From contig CP063167.1 of assembly GCA_016806145.1 (NCBI GenBank), forward strand, positions 1,360,501-1,424,500: 64,000 nt of DNA, written 5' to 3'. A program made the translations under genes and the position numbers. The stretch comes from Variovorax paradoxus (GTDB taxonomy: Bacteria; Pseudomonadota; Gammaproteobacteria; Burkholderiales; Burkholderiaceae_C). Numbering within the stretch: position 1 is the stretch's first letter; every line of letters begins with the position of its first letter. Of the stretch, positions 44,294-60,210 are shown piece by piece. Below the pieces are notes generated by a model that saw nothing but the letters and a program-made list of their open reading frames with translations, did no database searches and was not told where the DNA came from.

Positions 44294-45304
44294 ATGACCG
44301 AAGCGACCACCATGCAGTCCTTCTGGATGCGGATGAGCGAGGCGGGCGGCGTGCTCGAGCAACGCGAGGTGCCGGTGCCCACCGCGGGTCCGGGACAGTT
44401 GCTGGTGCGCCTGCATGCGGCATCGCTCAACCGGGGCGAGTTCCTGGCGAGCCACGGCGCTTCGGGTGCTTGGCGTCCGGCCGGCGGGGAGGGTGCAGGC
44501 AGGGTGGTCGATGTTGGAAATGCCGTTAGTGGATTTCAAGTCGGCGATCGCGTGATGGGCCGCTGCGCCGGGGCCTTCGCCGAGTACTCGCTGATGGAAG
44601 CGGCCGAGGCCATGGCCGTGCCGCAGGCGCTGTCGTGGGAAGAGGCCGCGAGCATTCCGCTGGCCTTCCTGGTTGCGTTCGACATGCTGGTGCTGCAGGG
44701 CCGGCTGCAGCCCGGCGAATGGCTGCTGGTCAACGGCGTGTCCTCGGGCGTCGGGGTGGCGTCGCTGCAACTGGGCAAGGCGCTCGGCGCGCGCGTCATC
44801 GGCACCTCGGGCTCGGCCGACAAGCTCGCGGCCCTCGCGCCGCTGGGGCTCGACGTCGCGCTGCCCACCCGCGCCGCCGATTTCGCGCCGGCCGTGCTGC
44901 GGGCCACCGAGGACAAGGGCGCGAACCTCGTCGTCAACACGGTCGGCGGTTCGGTGTTCGCCGAGAACCTGCGCGCGATGGCCTTCGAGGGACGGCACGC
45001 GACCGTGGGCCATGTCGATGGCGTGCTGCATGCCGAGCTCGACCTCGAGGCCCTGCATGCGCGGCGGCTGGTGCTGTTCGGCGTGTCGAACAAGCTGCGC
45101 ACCAAGGCCCAGCGTGCCTCGGGCGTGCCGCGTTTCGTCGCCGAGGTGCTGCCGCTGTTCGCGGCCGGGCGCATCCGGCCGCGCATCGACCAGGTGGTGG
45201 CGTTCGACGAACTGCCGGCGGCCAAGGCGCGAATGGAGGCTGGGGCGCATGTCGGGAAGATCGTGCTGCGCATGCCGGGCGGACAGGACAGCGACCGCCC
45301 CTGA
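44294..45304 (+). CDS. Zinc-type alcohol dehydrogenase/quinone oxidoreductase family protein
   Basis: A 336 aa medium-chain dehydrogenase/reductase. The GroES-like N-terminal part has LLVRLHAASLNRGEFLASHG and GEGAGRVVDVGNAVSGFQVGDRVMG. The NAD(P) fold is LLVNGVSSGVGVASLQLGKALGARVIGT. The structural-zinc cysteines are absent, as in quinone oxidoreductases. It starts 14 bp after the dehydrogenase and closes the LysR-controlled operon; the substrate is unknown. Confidence 0.9.
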   Translation: MTEATTMQSFWMRMSEAGGVLEQREVPVPTAGPGQLLVRLHAASLNRGEFLASHGASGAWRPAGGEGAGRVVDVGNAVSGFQVGDRVMGRCAGAFAEYSLMEAAEAMAVPQALSWEEAASIPLAFLVAFDMLVLQGRLQPGEWLLVNGVSSGVGVASLQLGKALGARVIGTSGSADKLAALAPLGLDVALPTRAADFAPAVLRATEDKGANLVVNTVGGSVFAENLRAMAFEGRHATVGHVDGVLHAELDLEALHARRLVLFGVSNKLRTKAQRASGVPRFVAEVLPLFAAGRIRPRIDQVVAFDELPAAKARMEAGAHVGKIVLRMPGGQDSDRP

Positions 45305-45322
45305 AGGTGCCAGTGTTTGACG

Positions 45323-45344
45323 TGGTAAGGAAATTTCCTTACCA
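45323..45344. promoter_or_regulatory. Perfect palindrome, likely PrlF-YhaV operator
   Basis: Two 11-bp arms, TGGTAAGGAAA and its exact complement, meet without a spacer, 31 bp before the antitoxin ATG. AbrB-type antitoxins such as PrlF dimerise on such symmetric sites, so autoregulation of the toxin-antitoxin operon is expected. Confidence 0.8.
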
Positions 45345-45375
45345 TCTGAGGACATTGCCAGCACGAAAGGCCGCC

Positions 45376-45693
45376 ATGTCCGAAATCCATGAAATTGCGA
45401 CGCTGACCTCCAAGGGGCAGCTCACGTTGCCGAAGTCCATCCGGCAAGCGTTAGGCGTCGACATCGGCGGCAAGGTGGCGTTCGATCTGCGCGATGGAGA
45501 GGTCGTCGTGACTCGCGCCCATGCGGAACACGAGGACCCTGCCATCGGCGCCTTCCTGGCATTGCTGGAAGCGGACATCCGGGCCGGGCGCCACCTCCAG
45601 TCGCTGCCGGAGGACTTGGCGCGGGCCATGTTGGCGAGCGCTGGCCACGCGGTGAATCTCGATGAAGACATCGAAGGCGAGGTTGCGCTCTGA
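45376..45693 (+). CDS. prlF: PrlF-type AbrB-domain antitoxin
   Basis: A 105 aa antitoxin. Residues 5-50 form a swapped-hairpin AbrB DNA-binding domain (ATLTSKGQLTLPKSIRQALGVDIGGKVAFDLRDGEVVV). The acidic C-terminal tail (ALLEADIRAGRHLQSL, LDEDIEGEV) would wrap the toxin. It lies behind a perfect 22-bp palindrome, and its stop overlaps the toxin start by 1 bp. It neutralises YhaV and represses its own operon, as in Escherichia coli PrlF-YhaV. Confidence 0.92.
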   Translation: MSEIHEIATLTSKGQLTLPKSIRQALGVDIGGKVAFDLRDGEVVVTRAHAEHEDPAIGAFLALLEADIRAGRHLQSLPEDLARAMLASAGHAVNLDEDIEGEVAL

Positions 45694-46142
45694 TGCAACG
45701 GCATGGCTGGACGCTGCTGTTTCACGAGTGCGTGATCGAGCAGTTGCGCAAGCTGCAAGCGGCGGCGGAAAAAGCCGAGCAGAGCGACCCGCAAGGATTC
45801 GAAGGCAATGCCAACGTCAAGTTGTTTCGTGCGCTGAGCCAACTGATCGTGGATGTAGTGCCGAGCGATCCGGCCCGAGACGAATTCCGCCAGGGCAACA
45901 CCCTGGGGGCTGAATTTCGCCACTGGCGCCGCGCGAAGGTCGGCAGGCGCTTTCGATTGTTTTTTCGCTACGACTCGAAGGCGAAAGCCATCGTCTATGC
46001 ATGGGTCAATGACGAGCAGACCTTGCGATCGGCGGGCAGCAAGTCGGATCCGTACGCTGTCTTTGAAAAGATGCTGGGGCGAGGCAGTCCACCCGATGAT
46101 TGGGCGGCGCTGATGGCCACGAGCAAGGTCGATTGGCGATAG
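45693..46142 (+). CDS. yhaV: YhaV-type ribosome-dependent mRNA interferase toxin
   Basis: A 149 aa YhaV-family toxin with the expected RelE-like beta sheet. GWTLLFHECVIEQLRKLQAA is at the start. GAEFRHWRRAKVGRRFRLFFRYDSKAKAIVYAWVNDEQT is the catalytic core with conserved basic residues. The conserved tail ends PDDWAALM. The family cleaves mRNA and so slows growth under stress. TGATG overlap with prlF couples toxin translation to its antitoxin. Confidence 0.92.
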   Translation: MQRHGWTLLFHECVIEQLRKLQAAAEKAEQSDPQGFEGNANVKLFRALSQLIVDVVPSDPARDEFRQGNTLGAEFRHWRRAKVGRRFRLFFRYDSKAKAIVYAWVNDEQTLRSAGSKSDPYAVFEKMLGRGSPPDDWAALMATSKVDWR

Positions 46143-46143
46143 C

Positions 46144-47550
46144 TCAACGAGCGCCAGCCGGGTCGCGCTTGGCCCCATTGCGACCCAGCGTGAACCCGAT
46201 CTCGTTGACGCCTGGCGCGCCCTGCACGAAGGTCTCCCCCCCATGCATCCGCGCAATGGCCCGCACGATCGCCAGCCCGAGCCCGAAGCGTTCGCCCGTC
46301 CTCGGCCGCGAGCTGTCGCCGCGCCAGAAGCGCTCGAACATGTGCTGCCGCACTTCTTCCGCAATCGCATCGCCCGGGTTGGCGACGGTGATGCGCGCGC
46401 CTTCCGGCAGCGCCTCGATCCGCAGGCCGATCACGGCCTCCCGCGGCGCATGCCGCGACGCGTTCGTCAGCAGGTTCACGAGCGCGCGGCGCAGCAGCAC
46501 GCGATTGACCGGCACCGAGGCATCGCCCTCGATCTCGAGCCGCTGGCGCTTCTCCTCGAGAAAGACCTCGACGAACTCGCCGACCTGCCGCGCCTGCTCG
46601 CCCAGCGAGAGCTCGCGCAGGTCCTCGGCGGCATCGCCGCGGTCGGCGCGCGCGAGGAACAGCATGTCGTTGACCATCGAGCCCAGCGTGCGCAGCTCCT
46701 CGAGGTGCGACTCGAGCACCTCGCGCATCTCGTCCTTGGGCCGGTCGCGCGCGAGTGCGAGCTCGGCGCCGTTGATCATGATGGCCAGCGGCGTGCGCAG
46801 CTCGTGCGCCACGTCGGCATTGAAGCCCTCGAGCTGGGTCCACGCATCCTCCATGCGCGCCAGCACCTCGTTGAAGCGCAGGGCCAGCGGCAGCAGCTCG
46901 GTGCTGTCGGCCGGCAGGGTCAGGCGCTGCGACAGCCCGCCGGGGCGTATCACCGCGGCCTCGCGCGACAGGTCCGCGAGCGCGCGCAGGCCGCGCCGCG
47001 TGGCGATGGCGCCGAGCGCCACGGTGCACAGCACGCCGAGCGCGCCGACCAGCAGGCCGTAGTTGTCGTAGCGGTCGAGCATCTCGGCGCGCGGCCGCGG
47101 GTCCATGCCGATCAGCACCTGCGCGCCCGGAAAGATGGCGTGCTCGTCGAGCCGGTAGTGCGCGCCGCGCAGCACCACGCCGTCCTGCCGCTGCAGCCAG
47201 ACCTTGTTGCCCTCGCCGCGCAGCGTGGGCGGCATCGGCTCGGCGCCGTAGAGCATCTCGCCGTCGCGCGCGATCAGCCACACGTTCCAGCGGTAGCGTC
47301 CGCCCACGCTGGTGGCCGCGAGATGGCGCCGCAGCATCGGCAGGTCGGCCGGCGTGCGTACCTCGTCGATGAAGTGCTGCACCACCTCGGTCTTGCCGCT
47401 GAGGTCCGAGCGCTCGTCGGCGATCAGCACCTGTTCGAGGGCCTTGTGCAGCAGGTAGCCGGTGGCCGCGAACACCGCGACCGCGACCACCGCCAGCATC
47501 AGCACCAGGCGCGCCGAGATCGATCCGAAGCGCACCCGCGGTGCCTTCAC
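46144..47550 (-). CDS. Heavy-metal-type two-component sensor histidine kinase
   Basis: A 468 aa membrane sensor of the CusS/CopS group. Two transmembrane helices (residues 11-31 [19 protein letters not shown] and 165-185 [19 protein letters not shown]) flank a periplasmic sensor of about 130 residues. A HAMP domain is followed by the dimerisation histidine in [14 protein letters not shown], the N-box [13 protein letters not shown] and the G-box [22 protein letters not shown] 47550 is the start and overlaps the response regulator stop by 4 bp (GTGA). It converges with yhaV. Confidence 0.9.
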   Translation of the reverse strand: MKAPRVRFGSISARLVLMLAVVAVAVFAATGYLLHKALEQVLIADERSDLSGKTEVVQHFIDEVRTPADLPMLRRHLAATSVGGRYRWNVWLIARDGEMLYGAEPMPPTLRGEGNKVWLQRQDGVVLRGAHYRLDEHAIFPGAQVLIGMDPRPRAEMLDRYDNYGLLVGALGVLCTVALGAIATRRGLRALADLSREAAVIRPGGLSQRLTLPADSTELLPLALRFNEVLARMEDAWTQLEGFNADVAHELRTPLAIMINGAELALARDRPKDEMREVLESHLEELRTLGSMVNDMLFLARADRGDAAEDLRELSLGEQARQVGEFVEVFLEEKRQRLEIEGDASVPVNRVLLRRALVNLLTNASRHAPREAVIGLRIEALPEGARITVANPGDAIAEEVRQHMFERFWRGDSSRPRTGERFGLGLAIVRAIARMHGGETFVQGAPGVNEIGFTLGRNGAKRDPAGAR

Positions 47551-48227
47551 GCGGACTCCAGCACGTAGCCCATGCCGCGCACGGTGCGCAGCATCGGGGT
47601 CTCGAAGGGATCGTCGAGCTTGGCGCGCAGGCGGCGCACGGCCACTTCGACCACGTTGGTGTCGCTGTCGAAGTTCATGTCCCACACCTGCTCGGCGATC
47701 ACCGTGCGCGACAGCACCTCGCCGCGGCGCCGCATCAGCAGCGCCAGGATCAGGAATTCCTTGTTGGTCAGCTCGAGCGCCTGGCCGCCGCGCGAGGCCT
47801 TGCGCCGCGCAAGGTCCAGCTGCAGCTCGCCCAGGGTCAGCGTGGTGGGCTCCGACGTGCCGCCCGAGCGCACGCCGCGGCGGCGCAGCGCGGTCAGGCG
47901 CGCCAGCAGCTCCGAGAACGCGAAGGGCTTGACCAGGTAGTCGTCGGCGCCGTCCTGCAGGCCGCGCACGCGGTCCTCGACCTGGTCGCGCGCCGTGAGC
48001 ATGAGCACCGCCACGTCCTTGGCGGCCCGGATCGCCTTGAGCACCGCGAAGCCGTCGATGCCGGGCAGCATCACGTCGAGCACCACGATGTCGTACTCGC
48101 CGTTCACCGCGAGATGGCGGCCGTCGATGCCGTTGGCCGCGACGTCGACGACGTAGCCGTTCTCGGTGAGTCCCTTGCGCAGGTAGTCCGCCAGCTTGGG
48201 ATGATCTTCGACGACGAGCACGCGCAT
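47547..48227 (-). CDS. OmpR/PhoB-family response regulator
   Basis: A 226 aa regulator. The receiver domain has DHPKLADYL and the phosphoacceptor Asp in [16 protein letters not shown], with Lys in [10 protein letters not shown]. The C-terminal winged helix ([31 protein letters not shown]) binds DNA. It is the first gene of the two-gene system with the sensor downstream, and resembles CusR/CopR regulators of metal-efflux genes. No metal-efflux genes are in the window. Confidence 0.93.
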   Translation of the reverse strand: MRVLVVEDHPKLADYLRKGLTENGYVVDVAANGIDGRHLAVNGEYDIVVLDVMLPGIDGFAVLKAIRAAKDVAVLMLTARDQVEDRVRGLQDGADDYLVKPFAFSELLARLTALRRRGVRSGGTSEPTTLTLGELQLDLARRKASRGGQALELTNKEFLILALLMRRRGEVLSRTVIAEQVWDMNFDSDTNVVEVAVRRLRAKLDDPFETPMLRTVRGMGYVLESA

Positions 48228-48303
48228 GTTGTGTCCTTCCGGGGGCCGCCGCCGGCGGCTCGACCGACGCGGCGGTTTCGCAGTCTATCGCCGGGCCGCG
48301 CGT

Positions 48304-49089
48304 TCAGCGCCGGCCCTGCGCCGCCTTCACGATCAGGTCGGCCACGGCCTGGGGCTGCGACAGCAGCGACACGTGGCTGGCGTCGAGCTCGACCGTGCTG
48401 GCCTTCATGCGCTGGGCCATGAAGCGCTGCAGCTCGGGATCGATGGTGCGGTCCTGGCGCGAGACGGCATACCAGGTCGGCTTGTCGTGCCAGGCCGCCA
48501 CCGTGGTTCTGGCGGTGGTGATGGCGCGCGCGAACGGTTGCTGCACCGCGTAGTAGGCGAGTGCCTCGGCCGGCGGCAGGTCGCCCGCGAAGTCCTTCAC
48601 GAAGGCCGGCTGGCTCAGCGAACCCCAGCCGTTGGTGTCCCACTGCAGGCCGGCACCGGCGGGCGCGGCCGCGAACTTGCGAGTGAGAGCCGCGTAGTCC
48701 TCGCCGGCATCGGGCGCGCGCGCCGCGATGTAGACCAGGCCCGCTACGTGCGGGTCGGTGCCCGCCTCGCTGATCACCATGCCGGCGTACGAATGGCCGA
48801 CCAGCAGCGTCGGGCCGTCCTGCTGCGCCAGCACGCGCTTGACCGCGTCGACGTCGTCCTGGAAGCCGCTCAGCGGGTTCTGCACCGAGGTCACGTGCAG
48901 GCCCTGGGCCTGCAGCAGCGGAATCACCTTGCCCCAGCTCGAGCCGTCGGCATAGAGGCCGTGCACCAGCACCACGTTGTGGACGGCGACCGGCGCCGGG
49001 GGCGCGGTCTGCGCACTGGCGGCGCCCGCAGAGAAGACGCCGGCGAGGGCGATGGCCGCGATGCGGCCCATGAGGGTTCTGCGATGCAT
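48304..49089 (-). CDS. Secreted alpha/beta-hydrolase (esterase-like)
   Basis: A 261 aa hydrolase with a signal peptide (residues 1-28, RIAAIALAGVFSAGAASAQ). VLVHGLYADGSSWGKVIPLL is the oxyanion strand and LLVGHSYAGMVISEAG holds the nucleophile Ser. The His is in ELDASHVSLLSQP. The fold is of the EstC/methyl-esterase-like group that acts on small esters in the periplasm. A GGAG at 6 bases supports ATG 49089; in-frame upstream codons do not fit a signal peptide. It may be transcribed on its own or read through from mbtH. Confidence 0.85.
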   Translation of the reverse strand: MHRRTLMGRIAAIALAGVFSAGAASAQTAPPAPVAVHNVVLVHGLYADGSSWGKVIPLLQAQGLHVTSVQNPLSGFQDDVDAVKRVLAQQDGPTLLVGHSYAGMVISEAGTDPHVAGLVYIAARAPDAGEDYAALTRKFAAAPAGAGLQWDTNGWGSLSQPAFVKDFAGDLPPAEALAYYAVQQPFARAITTARTTVAAWHDKPTWYAVSRQDRTIDPELQRFMAQRMKASTVELDASHVSLLSQPQAVADLIVKAAQGRR

Positions 49090-49414
49090 GAAAGGCTCCA
49101 GGTTCTGGCGGTGCCGGTTGCGGCGCCGCGGGGTCATGCAGTGACGACCGGCACTGCTCTGGAGCGGACTGTGGCGCCAGGCCATCGACCTGGATCGCAC
49201 ATTTCGATTACAAAAATGTCATCTGGAACGCGGCTTCTTCGTGCCGTCCGCTTTCCGGCTGCCCGGCCGCTCGGCCCGGCGCTGGGTGTCGGAGGACGGA
49301 TGGCCCGCGGGCTCGGGGACGAGCGCTCGCAGCCGCCGCACATGAACCGCGGCGGCACTGCGGCTGCGCAGGAACAGGAAGATCATGGCCGGGGGCCCGA
49401 TGCGATGGACGCGC
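49090..49414. other. 325-bp gap between mbtH and the esterase gene
   Basis: No convincing gene is present; a 74-codon minus-strand frame at 49134-49358 has no protein-like features. An AT-rich spot at 49199-49219 has arms ACATTT and AAATGT with a 9-base spacer, and could be a promoter or operator for the esterase gene. No intrinsic terminator for the peptide operon was seen. Confidence 0.5.
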
Positions 49415-49615
49415 TCAACGTCCCGCCAGCGAGAGCGGCCGCATGTCCTGCCAGTTCGCCTCGATGTAGGCGCTGCACGCGGCGCGGTCGGTGGTGGGCA
49501 GGGCCACGCGCCAGCCGGCGGGCACGGCGATGAAGGCGGGCCACAGCGAGTGCTGGCCCTCGTCGTTGACCAGCACCTGGAAGCTGGCGTTCTTGTCGTC
49601 GAAGGGATTGGTCAT
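49415..49615 (-). CDS. MbtH-family adenylation-domain partner
   Basis: A 66 aa MbtH-like protein. NDEGQHSLWPAFIAVPAGW contains the conserved Ser-Leu-Trp-Pro and Gly-Trp of the family. These proteins bind adenylation domains of nonribosomal peptide synthetases and make them soluble and active. It is the last gene of the NRPS operon, 36 bp after the glycosyltransferase. It most likely serves the large synthetase encoded at 50976. Confidence 0.93.
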   Translation of the reverse strand: MTNPFDDKNASFQVLVNDEGQHSLWPAFIAVPAGWRVALPTTDRAACSAYIEANWQDMRPLSLAGR

Positions 49616-49651
49616 GGCGGTTCTTTCGATGGGATGCGAAGGGGCCGGCGC

Positions 49652-50965
49652 TCAGGCCACTTCCAGGAATTCGACGCGCGGCAGGGCCTCGAGCGCCTGC
49701 GCGATGCCGTGCAGCGCGCGGTGGCGCGCGAACTCCTCGCGCAGGGCATTCGCGCGTTCGCGGTAGCCGGGGGTGGCGAGCAGCTTGCGCACCGCATCGC
49801 CGACCTGGCGCGCCGCCGGCTGCGCGGTACCGAGGTTGATGCCCACGCCCGACCAGGCCACGCGCGCGGCGATCTCGGGCTTCTCCTCCGAGCTGCCGGC
49901 CACCACCAGCGGCACGCCGAGGCTCAGCGCATGGTTGACCGAGCCGTAGCCGCCGTTGGTGACCATCGCATGCAGCTTGGGCAGCAGGCGGTCGTAGGGC
50001 AGGAAGGGCAGCACGCGCGCATTGGCCGGCACGTTGGCCGACAGGGCGGGCGGCACCGGACCGCCGGTGGTGGCGATCACGAGCAGCGTCGGATCGCCGG
50101 CCAGCGCCTGCAGCGTGGGGCCGATCAGCTGCGCGGGATTCTGGTTGGCCAGCGTGCCCTGCGTGACCAGCACGACCGAGCGGCCGTCGTCGAGCTCGTC
50201 CCACCACTCGGGCGGCGTGAAGTCGCGGCTGGCCGGCGCGAGCAGCGGGCCGACGAAGCGCACCGAGGCCGGCAGGTCGCTGCGCGGGTATTCGAAGGAC
50301 GGGCCGGTGAGCTGCAGGTAGAGGTCGGGCATGCGCACCATCGCATCGACGAAGAAGGCCGGCAGCGCGCCGGCGCCCAGGCGCCGCAGCACGGCGTCGA
50401 AGTGGCGCTGCACGTCGCCGAACATCGCCTGCTGCAGGTTGGCGTTCATCGCCTTGTTGCGCGCGCGGCCTTCGGGCGTGGAGGACGGCGGCAGCGCGGT
50501 GCCGAAGAAGGCGGTGTCGCAGCTCGACAGCGGCAGCGCCGAGATGCCGACCGCGACCACCGCGGGCCGCTCGTCGCGCGGACCCAGCAGCAGCGGGAAG
50601 GTGCCGCAGAACATGGTGTCGACCACGATGGCGTCGGCCTCGAAGTCCTCGAGGATGGCGCGCAGGCCCGCATGCTGCGCCTCGATCGCGTCGGCGAAGA
50701 AATGCTTGAGGCCGAAGCACAGCTGGGCATGCGGCGAGTTCAGCCGGCGACGCTCGGGAAAGCGCTCGTCGAGATCGCGGTAGTCGCCGTCGATGGCGAG
50801 CGCGAAGGGCGTGAAGCTCGCGCCGGTCGCTTCGGCCTGGGCCCTGAACTGGCTCGCGGTGTGCACCCGCACCTCGTGGCCGAGGCCCGTGAGGTGCTGG
50901 GCGATGGCCAGCATCGGCAGGACGTGGCCGGGCAGGGCGGTTGCCGCGATGAGATAGCGTGCCAT
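49652..50965 (-). CDS. GT1 (UGT/MGT-type) glycosyltransferase
   Basis: A 437 aa GT-B fold glycosyltransferase of family GT1. The acceptor half starts YLIAATALPGHVLPMLAIAQHL. The donor half has VLVTQGTLANQNPAQLI, FLPYDRLLPKLHAMVTNGGYG and VNHALSLGVPLVVAGSSEEKPE, typical of macrolide glycosyltransferases and rhamnosyltransferase RhlB. It should transfer a sugar from a nucleotide donor to a small hydrophobic acceptor, probably the peptide product. The start has a GAGGAG 5 bases upstream, and the gene lies 10 bp after the NRPS stop. Confidence 0.9.
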   Translation of the reverse strand: MARYLIAATALPGHVLPMLAIAQHLTGLGHEVRVHTASQFRAQAEATGASFTPFALAIDGDYRDLDERFPERRRLNSPHAQLCFGLKHFFADAIEAQHAGLRAILEDFEADAIVVDTMFCGTFPLLLGPRDERPAVVAVGISALPLSSCDTAFFGTALPPSSTPEGRARNKAMNANLQQAMFGDVQRHFDAVLRRLGAGALPAFFVDAMVRMPDLYLQLTGPSFEYPRSDLPASVRFVGPLLAPASRDFTPPEWWDELDDGRSVVLVTQGTLANQNPAQLIGPTLQALAGDPTLLVIATTGGPVPPALSANVPANARVLPFLPYDRLLPKLHAMVTNGGYGSVNHALSLGVPLVVAGSSEEKPEIAARVAWSGVGINLGTAQPAARQVGDAVRKLLATPGYRERANALREEFARHRALHGIAQALEALPRVEFLEVA

Positions 50966-50975
50966 GGGATGCTCC

Positions 50976-58481
<7,506 letters not shown>

Positions 58482-58572
58482 GGGGTGGCCAACGGGGCAT
58501 TGCAGGCGCGAAGCGAATTGCCAGAAGCTGCCTTCTCGCATATCCGCAGCGGGTCGAATTGACATTCCGTTG

Positions 58573-58591
58573 ACATTTAAAAACCAAATGT
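58573..58591. promoter_or_regulatory. Inverted repeat near the NRPS start
   Basis: The arms ACATTT and AAATGT with a 7-base AT-rich spacer lie about 90 bp upstream of the chosen NRPS start. The same arms with a 9-base spacer occur at 49199-49219 before the esterase gene. A shared binding protein is possible, but the spacer difference and AT-rich sequence make chance likely. Confidence 0.3.
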
Positions 58592-58754
58592 ACAAGCGGT
58601 TGCAGTCACTTCGATGGCAGTTTCGAGTGCGGCAATATTTCACGCTCTCAATTGAGCAAGAAAGGTTTCCTGGGGTTTTTCGCACTGCACCCAGAAAGCC
58701 TCATTTTCGAGGCGGTTCGGCTTACTTTCAGAGGGAAAAGCAGGAGGAAAAAGT

Positions 58755-58771
58755 TTGTTGCGTCGCAACAA
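58755..58771. promoter_or_regulatory. Palindrome in the NRPS leader
   Basis: TTGTTGCG and its exact complement CGCAACAA flank one base. It sits about 275 bp upstream of the NRPS start and could be an operator or the stem of a leader hairpin. Confidence 0.4.
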
Positions 58772-58852
58772 CTTCAATACGCGCAGCAGGGGTATGGCAA
58801 CTATGTTGGAGAAGCCGCCGAATGCATTGCGTGAATAAGAACGGCCTAATTC

Positions 58853-58868
58853 CCACGGAATTCCGTGG
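58853..58868. promoter_or_regulatory. Palindrome in the NRPS leader, second site
   Basis: CCACGGAA followed directly by its complement TTCCGTGG, a perfect 16-bp palindrome about 370 bp upstream of the NRPS start and 61 bp from the neighbouring gene end. It is a candidate regulator-binding site. Confidence 0.4.
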
Positions 58869-58929
58869 TGAATAGAAAAGTATTGCGAGGACTTTCAGCG
58901 TAATTAAATAAAGCCCTGATTCACGCCGA

Positions 58930-59589
58930 TCATCCGCTGCGTCTCGCCGATCGCGACAGCGCCGCCAGCGTCTTCTTAGCGCTGTTCAGCAGCCCGCCGC
59001 GCTCGGGCTTGAGCCGCGCCTTGGTGTCGCCCGGCGCGACGATCTCGAAGGCCGTGTCGGCCGCGAGCTTCATGGCCAGTGCATCGCGCGGCACCAGTCC
59101 GTCGAAGCGCGCGCTCGAGATCACGTGCACCTGCAGATGGCGATGGATGGCCTTCGACAGCTTCCGGCAGGCCGCGGTCATCGTCGCTTCGTCGGGCGTC
59201 ACGGCACCGTGCACGACGAGCACTTCCACGATGCCGTTCGCGTCCTCGCCGAGCACGAAGGCGCGCACCACCGAGTCCTTGAACCTGGCGCGCAGCATCG
59301 CGCGCACCGGCTCGGCCGCCGCGAAGGACTTCAGCGCGATGCGGCGCAGCTCGCGGTGGAAGACGAAGCCGCGGTCGAGGGTGAAGGTTTCGGGCAGTTC
59401 CTCCTTCGCGGCATGCCGCGACAGCATGCCGCTGCCGACGAGGTGCGCGAGCGTGCCCTCCACCTCGGCGGCGTCGAGCCGGGTCTTCTGCGCCAGCTCG
59501 TTCGTGGTGAAGGGTTCCTCGGGATTGCCGTAGAGCACCTGCAGGAGCTTCTGGACGGAGGGGGACAGGAGGAAGTCGGCGGCGCTCAT
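58930..59589 (-). CDS. Winged-helix protein with nucleotidyltransferase-like domain
   Basis: A 219 aa protein. Residues 8-75 are an ArsR/MarR-like winged helix (LLQVLYGNPEEPFTTNELAQKTRLDAAEVEGTLAHLVGSGMLSR, split here as helix-turn-helix plus wing). Residues 95-180 resemble a minimal nucleotidyltransferase fold (VRAFVLGEDANGIVEVLVVHG), but the catalytic Gly-Ser and Asp pair are not visible. Such fusions are thought to be regulators. It ends at the AT-rich NRPS leader and starts 79 bp after the next gene, with which it may be transcribed. Confidence 0.7.
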   Translation of the reverse strand: MSAADFLLSPSVQKLLQVLYGNPEEPFTTNELAQKTRLDAAEVEGTLAHLVGSGMLSRHAAKEELPETFTLDRGFVFHRELRRIALKSFAAAEPVRAMLRARFKDSVVRAFVLGEDANGIVEVLVVHGAVTPDEATMTAACRKLSKAIHRHLQVHVISSARFDGLVPRDALAMKLAADTAFEIVAPGDTKARLKPERGGLLNSAKKTLAALSRSARRSG

Positions 59590-59667
59590 GGGGCAGTGGG
59601 ATCCGGTGCGGGCAAAGGCAGGGATTATCGAAGCGCGGCGATGCACCGCGCGAGCGCGGACCTGGGA

Positions 59668-60180
59668 CTACGAGATCGCGGGCTGCGGCCGCAGCCGGAA
59701 GTGGCTCAGATGGCTCCTGCGCATCTTCTCGAGCGCATGCGGCGCCTCGGGCCAGCGGCACCAGTTCGGCCGCGGCGCGCCGAGCGTGGCAAGCCGCGCC
59801 TCGATCGATTGCTCGGTGCGCGCGCATTCGGCCTCGGCCGCGGCGAGTTCCGCTTGCAGGCGGGCGATCTCGCCCTGGTAGCGCGCCAGGGTCTCGCGCG
59901 CGCGCCGCATGCTCGCGAGCACCGCGAACGCATCGGGTGCGCTGCCCGCGAAGTAGGTGCGCGCGAACTGCCGCGGATCGGCTTCGTACTCGAGGATCTG
60001 CTGCTGGCAATGGAAGATCAGCGCCTCGCCGCGCGCGCAGGCGCAGCGGCGCTCGCGCAGCTTCTCGTAACTGCCACGCAGTTGCAGCGCCAGTTGCCGC
60101 GGGACCGCCGGGCGCCTGGCCTTCGCGGGCGCCGGCGCAGGCGGCGCGCCGAAGGCGGGCAGGGAAAAGGTCGTCGACAT
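59668..60180 (-). CDS. Coiled-coil protein of unknown function
   Basis: A 170 aa soluble protein. Residues 90-130 form an amphipathic coiled coil (RRARETLARYQGEIARLQAELAAAEAECARTEQ). Cysteines occur at CACARGEALIFHC. No family was recognised. It lies between a TetR regulator gene (30 bp) and the winged-helix gene, all on the minus strand, so the three may form an operon. Confidence 0.6.
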   Translation of the reverse strand: MSTTFSLPAFGAPPAPAPAKARRPAVPRQLALQLRGSYEKLRERRCACARGEALIFHCQQQILEYEADPRQFARTYFAGSAPDAFAVLASMRRARETLARYQGEIARLQAELAAAEAECARTEQSIEARLATLGAPRPNWCRWPEAPHALEKMRRSHLSHFRLRPQPAIS

Positions 60181-60210
60181 GCTGCTTCCCGATGCAACCC
60201 GAGGCGCCGC

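Larger units (their letters stand above)
58482..58929. other. AT-rich leader and promoter region of the NRPS operon
   Basis: About 400 bp of markedly AT-rich DNA in a GC-rich window, between the NRPS start and the convergent-side gene at 58930. It holds several symmetric elements listed separately. Plus-strand frames (for example TTG-started 58652-58834) look like chance frames. The base composition hints at a recruited promoter or an imported segment. Confidence 0.7.

Noticed and set aside
49134..49358. 74-codon minus-strand frame in the gap between mbtH and the esterase
   Set aside because: Low-complexity Arg/Pro-rich product, no ribosome-binding site and no homologous features seen.
48226..49533. 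Plus-strand frame opposite the esterase and mbtH genes
   Set aside because: It lacks domains and runs antisense to two well-supported genes.
58652..58834. Plus-strand 60-codon frame in the NRPS leader, starting [10 protein letters not shown] by a TTG codon
   Set aside because: It has a TTG start, no ribosome-binding site and no domain; it is more likely a chance frame in AT-rich DNA.
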